From Deinococcales bacterium (GTDB taxonomy: Bacteria > Deinococcota > Deinococci > Deinococcales > Deinococcaceae): a DNA stretch of 6,662 bases. Below the pieces are notes generated by a model. The model was not told the DNA's origin, ran no database searches, and saw only the letters and a program-made list of their open reading frames with translations. The position numbers were made by a program, and so were the translations under genes. Location: assembly GCA_014378225.1 (NCBI GenBank), contig JACMOA010000120.1:1-6662 (forward strand), in the 5' to 3' direction. Below are positions 5,556 through 6,662 of this stretch, piece by piece. How positions within the stretch are numbered: position 1 is the first letter of the stretch; each line of letters begins with the position of its first letter.

Positions 5556-5624
5556 TAGCGATTAGCAATTAGCGATTAGCTCAATCCGAGCGACACGCTA
5601 GTTGCTAATCGCTAATTGCTTTTT
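5556..5624 (+). terminator. Heptad-built hairpin with T-run between lysW and lysX (terminator or attenuator)
   Basis: AGCAATTAGCGATTAGC (5564-5580) pairs perfectly over 17 bp with 5604-5620. The 23-nt loop contains a small inner stem, AGCG (5589-5592) with CGCT (5596-5599). Five T (5620-5624) follow at once, giving an intrinsic-terminator shape. Each arm is three heptamers in tandem (GC[GA]ATTA on the left; TAGTTGC, TAATCGC, TAATTGC on the right), so shifted registers can also pair. The lysX Shine-Dalgarno sequence begins directly after the T-run, so there is no room for a new promoter. The structure probably lowers, but does not abolish, lysX expression relative to lysW, or it is a repeat element tolerated here. 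Confidence 0.7.
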
Positions 5625-5633
5625 GGAGAAACA

Positions 5634-6470
5634 ATGGCTGACTTCGCTATCATCTACGACCGTATCCGCCCAGACGAAAAAATGCTGTTTGACGCGATGG
5701 ACGAGCTGGGTATTTCTTACGAGAAAGTCTATGCACCACAGCTCAAGCTGACTTTTGGTCAGAAATTACCCTTTAAAGTGGCGCTCGAGCGTTGTATTTC
5801 CCAATCCCGAGGTCACGCCATTACCCGTGCGCTCGAGGGGATGAATGTCAAGGTGGTCAACCCGTCGCACGTCATTGAGCTGTGTGGCGACAAGCTGGCC
5901 ACCAACGCGGCGTTGGCCCTGGCGGGCGTTCCCACGCCCAAAACCGGGGTGGCCTTTGACACCGATGCGGCGCTCGAGCTGATTGAAGAATTTGGCTATC
6001 CGGTGGTGATGAAGCCGCCTGTGGGCAGTTGGGGCCGCTTGCTGTCCAAAATCAACGATAGGGACGCAGCAGAGGCTGTACTCGAGCACAAGGAAGTGCT
6101 GGGTGGCTATCAGCACCACGTTTACTACATTCAGGAACTTATAGCAAAGCCAGAACGAGATATTCGGGCCTTCGTGATTGATAACGAATGTATTGGCGCG
6201 ATTTACCGCTCGAGCGAACACTGGGTCACGAACACAGCGCGGGGCGCAAAAGCCAGCAAGTGCGACCTTACGCCTGAAATTGCAGAGTTGGCAGTGGCAG
6301 CGGCAAGGGCGGTTCGCGGCGAAATTGTAGCCATTGATTTGCTCGAGGACCCCAAGCGCGGCCTTTTGGTCAACGAAATCAATCACACGATGGAGTTCAA
6401 AAACAGCGTAACCACCACGGGCGTGAACATTCCGCGCAAAATGGTGGAATACGCCATGCGGTATTTGTAA
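5634..6470 (+). CDS. lysX: LysW-alpha-aminoadipate ligase
   Basis: The 278-aa ATP-grasp enzyme, related to RimK, joins alpha-aminoadipate to the C-terminal Glu of LysW with ATP. Visible elements are GDKLATN (85-91), [12 protein letters not shown] (124-135), containing a nucleotide-binding Lys and the glycine-rich loop, DIRAFVI (176-182), NTARGA (200-205) and the metal-binding AIDLLED...LLVNEIN (233-250). HTMEFKNS (251-258) follows, as in LysX/ArgX. The length agrees with Thermus LysX (about 280 aa). The start is ATG 5634, with GGAG (5625-5628) 5 nt upstream; an upstream in-frame TTG (5616) lies in the hairpin stem and is unlikely. LysX is preferred over ArgX because lysT, lysU and lysW are next to it. 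The lysZ and lysY genes that often accompany lysX are not in the 192 bp that follow. Six CTCGAG copies are present. Confidence 0.94.
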   Translation: MADFAIIYDRIRPDEKMLFDAMDELGISYEKVYAPQLKLTFGQKLPFKVALERCISQSRGHAITRALEGMNVKVVNPSHVIELCGDKLATNAALALAGVPTPKTGVAFDTDAALELIEEFGYPVVMKPPVGSWGRLLSKINDRDAAEAVLEHKEVLGGYQHHVYYIQELIAKPERDIRAFVIDNECIGAIYRSSEHWVTNTARGAKASKCDLTPEIAELAVAAARAVRGEIVAIDLLEDPKRGLLVNEINHTMEFKNSVTTTGVNIPRKMVEYAMRYL

Positions 6471-6500
6471 GGTAAACAGCGAGGGCAATTCCTTGTGGTT

Positions 6501-6662
6501 GTCTTGGCCCAACTGCGCCGTCCTGGTCTGAACGGCACGTCTTGAGCAGAACGGCACCTAGCGGGCCTGCTCGCCTACCGGGCGTCTTGGTCTAAGCGGC
6601 ACGTCTTGGACAGAGCGGCACCTATCGGGCCTGTCCGCCTATCGGGCCAGACCGCCTGCTCG
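6501..6662. repeat. Array of 19-bp and 17-bp units forming nested palindromes (continues past the window)
   Basis: A 64-bp tandem duplication (6520-6583 and 6584-6647, roughly 85% alike) is itself made of smaller units. Left units of 19 bp follow the pattern GTCTTG-N5-ANCGGCAC, at 6501 (divergent), 6520, 6539, 6584 and 6603. Right units of 17 bp follow CTATCGGGC-N5-CGC, at 6558, 6622 and 6639, with partial ones at 6575 and 6656. The variable cores pair: GAGCAG (6544-6549) with CTGCTC (6567-6572), GGACAG (6608-6613) with CTGTCC (6631-6636), and GGTCT (6589-6593) with AGACC (6649-6653). The units abut without spacers. No gene is visible here and CTCGAG is absent. The function is unknown. Confidence 0.75.

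Larger units (their letters stand above)
117..6347. repeat. Highly iterated palindrome CTCGAG (about 60 copies)
   Basis: By manual count the 6-bp palindrome occurs about 60 times: 2 in rnj, 4 in the divergent gap, 16 in the PhzF-like gene, 4 in yefM, 2 in yoeB, 12 in lysT, 2 in the YcxB-like gene, 5 in lysU, 4 in the tandem zinc-ribbon gene, 2 before lysW, 1 in lysW and 6 in lysX. A random sequence of this length gives about 1.6. In genes it is used in all three frames (CTC-GAG for Leu-Glu, TCG-AGN for Ser-Ser or Ser-Arg, NCT-CGA-G for Arg). It is often followed by C or CG. One-base variants such as CTCGAA or TTCGAG are rare. This resembles HIP1 of cyanobacteria. Confidence 0.9.

Noticed and set aside
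117..6347. CTCGAG copies as cloning-site artefacts
   Set aside because: They lie within intact coding frames, vary in flanks and occur in all three frames, which a cloning scar would not do.
5766..6557. Minus-strand open frame of 263 codons opposite lysX
   Set aside because: It is a shadow of lysX, explained by the codon bias of the real gene, and its start lies in the repeat array.
6501..6662. CRISPR array
   Set aside because: Units abut directly with no unique spacers, and they are inverted to each other.

Overview
The window looks chromosomal and most likely comes from the Deinococcus-Thermus phylum, with Deinococcales more likely than Thermales. It carries genes of the alpha-aminoadipate (AAA) lysine route that uses the LysW carrier protein (lysT, lysU, lysW, lysX). 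It also has an RNase J gene, and at least one promoter is placed so that the mRNA would be leaderless, as is common in Deinococcus. Apart from one AT-rich gene, the coding DNA is moderately GC-rich. The most striking global property is the palindrome CTCGAG, which I count about 60 times in 6.66 kb in all reading frames and in gaps. Fewer than two would be expected by chance, so it behaves like the HIP1 palindrome of cyanobacteria.

Layout. 1-668 (minus): the N-terminal 222 codons of ribonuclease J, cut by the window edge. 669-1125: a 457-bp divergent gap with an elaborate heptad-built hairpin and four CTCGAG copies. 1126-1959 (plus): a PhzF-fold protein that seems to lack the catalytic Glu and His. 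1984-2343 and 2347-2610: a YefM/YoeB toxin-antitoxin pair with its own promoter, a TGTACA operator-like core and a probably leaderless GTG start. 2618-3853: lysT. 3850-4359: an AT-rich YcxB-like two-TM membrane protein that overlaps the lysT stop. 4428-4940: lysU. 4956-5252: an unusual protein with two LysW-like zinc ribbons in tandem. 5376-5546: lysW itself (56 aa, ending EDWGE). 5556-5624: a 17-bp hairpin followed by five T. 5634-6470: lysX. 6501-6662: a compact array of 19-bp and 17-bp units that forms nested palindromes with covarying cores and runs off the window end.

How the genes work together. LysT and LysU are the two subunits of the aconitase-type enzyme that converts homocitrate to homoisocitrate. 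LysX then ligates AAA to the C-terminal Glu of LysW, so that later steps (LysZ, LysY, LysJ, LysK, not in this window) act on a carrier-bound intermediate. The toxin-antitoxin pair sits 7 nt upstream of lysT, so the TA promoter may feed the lysine genes. The membrane protein and the tandem LysW-like protein lie inside the cluster and have no known role in the pathway; they and the repeat structures are the parts most worth following up.
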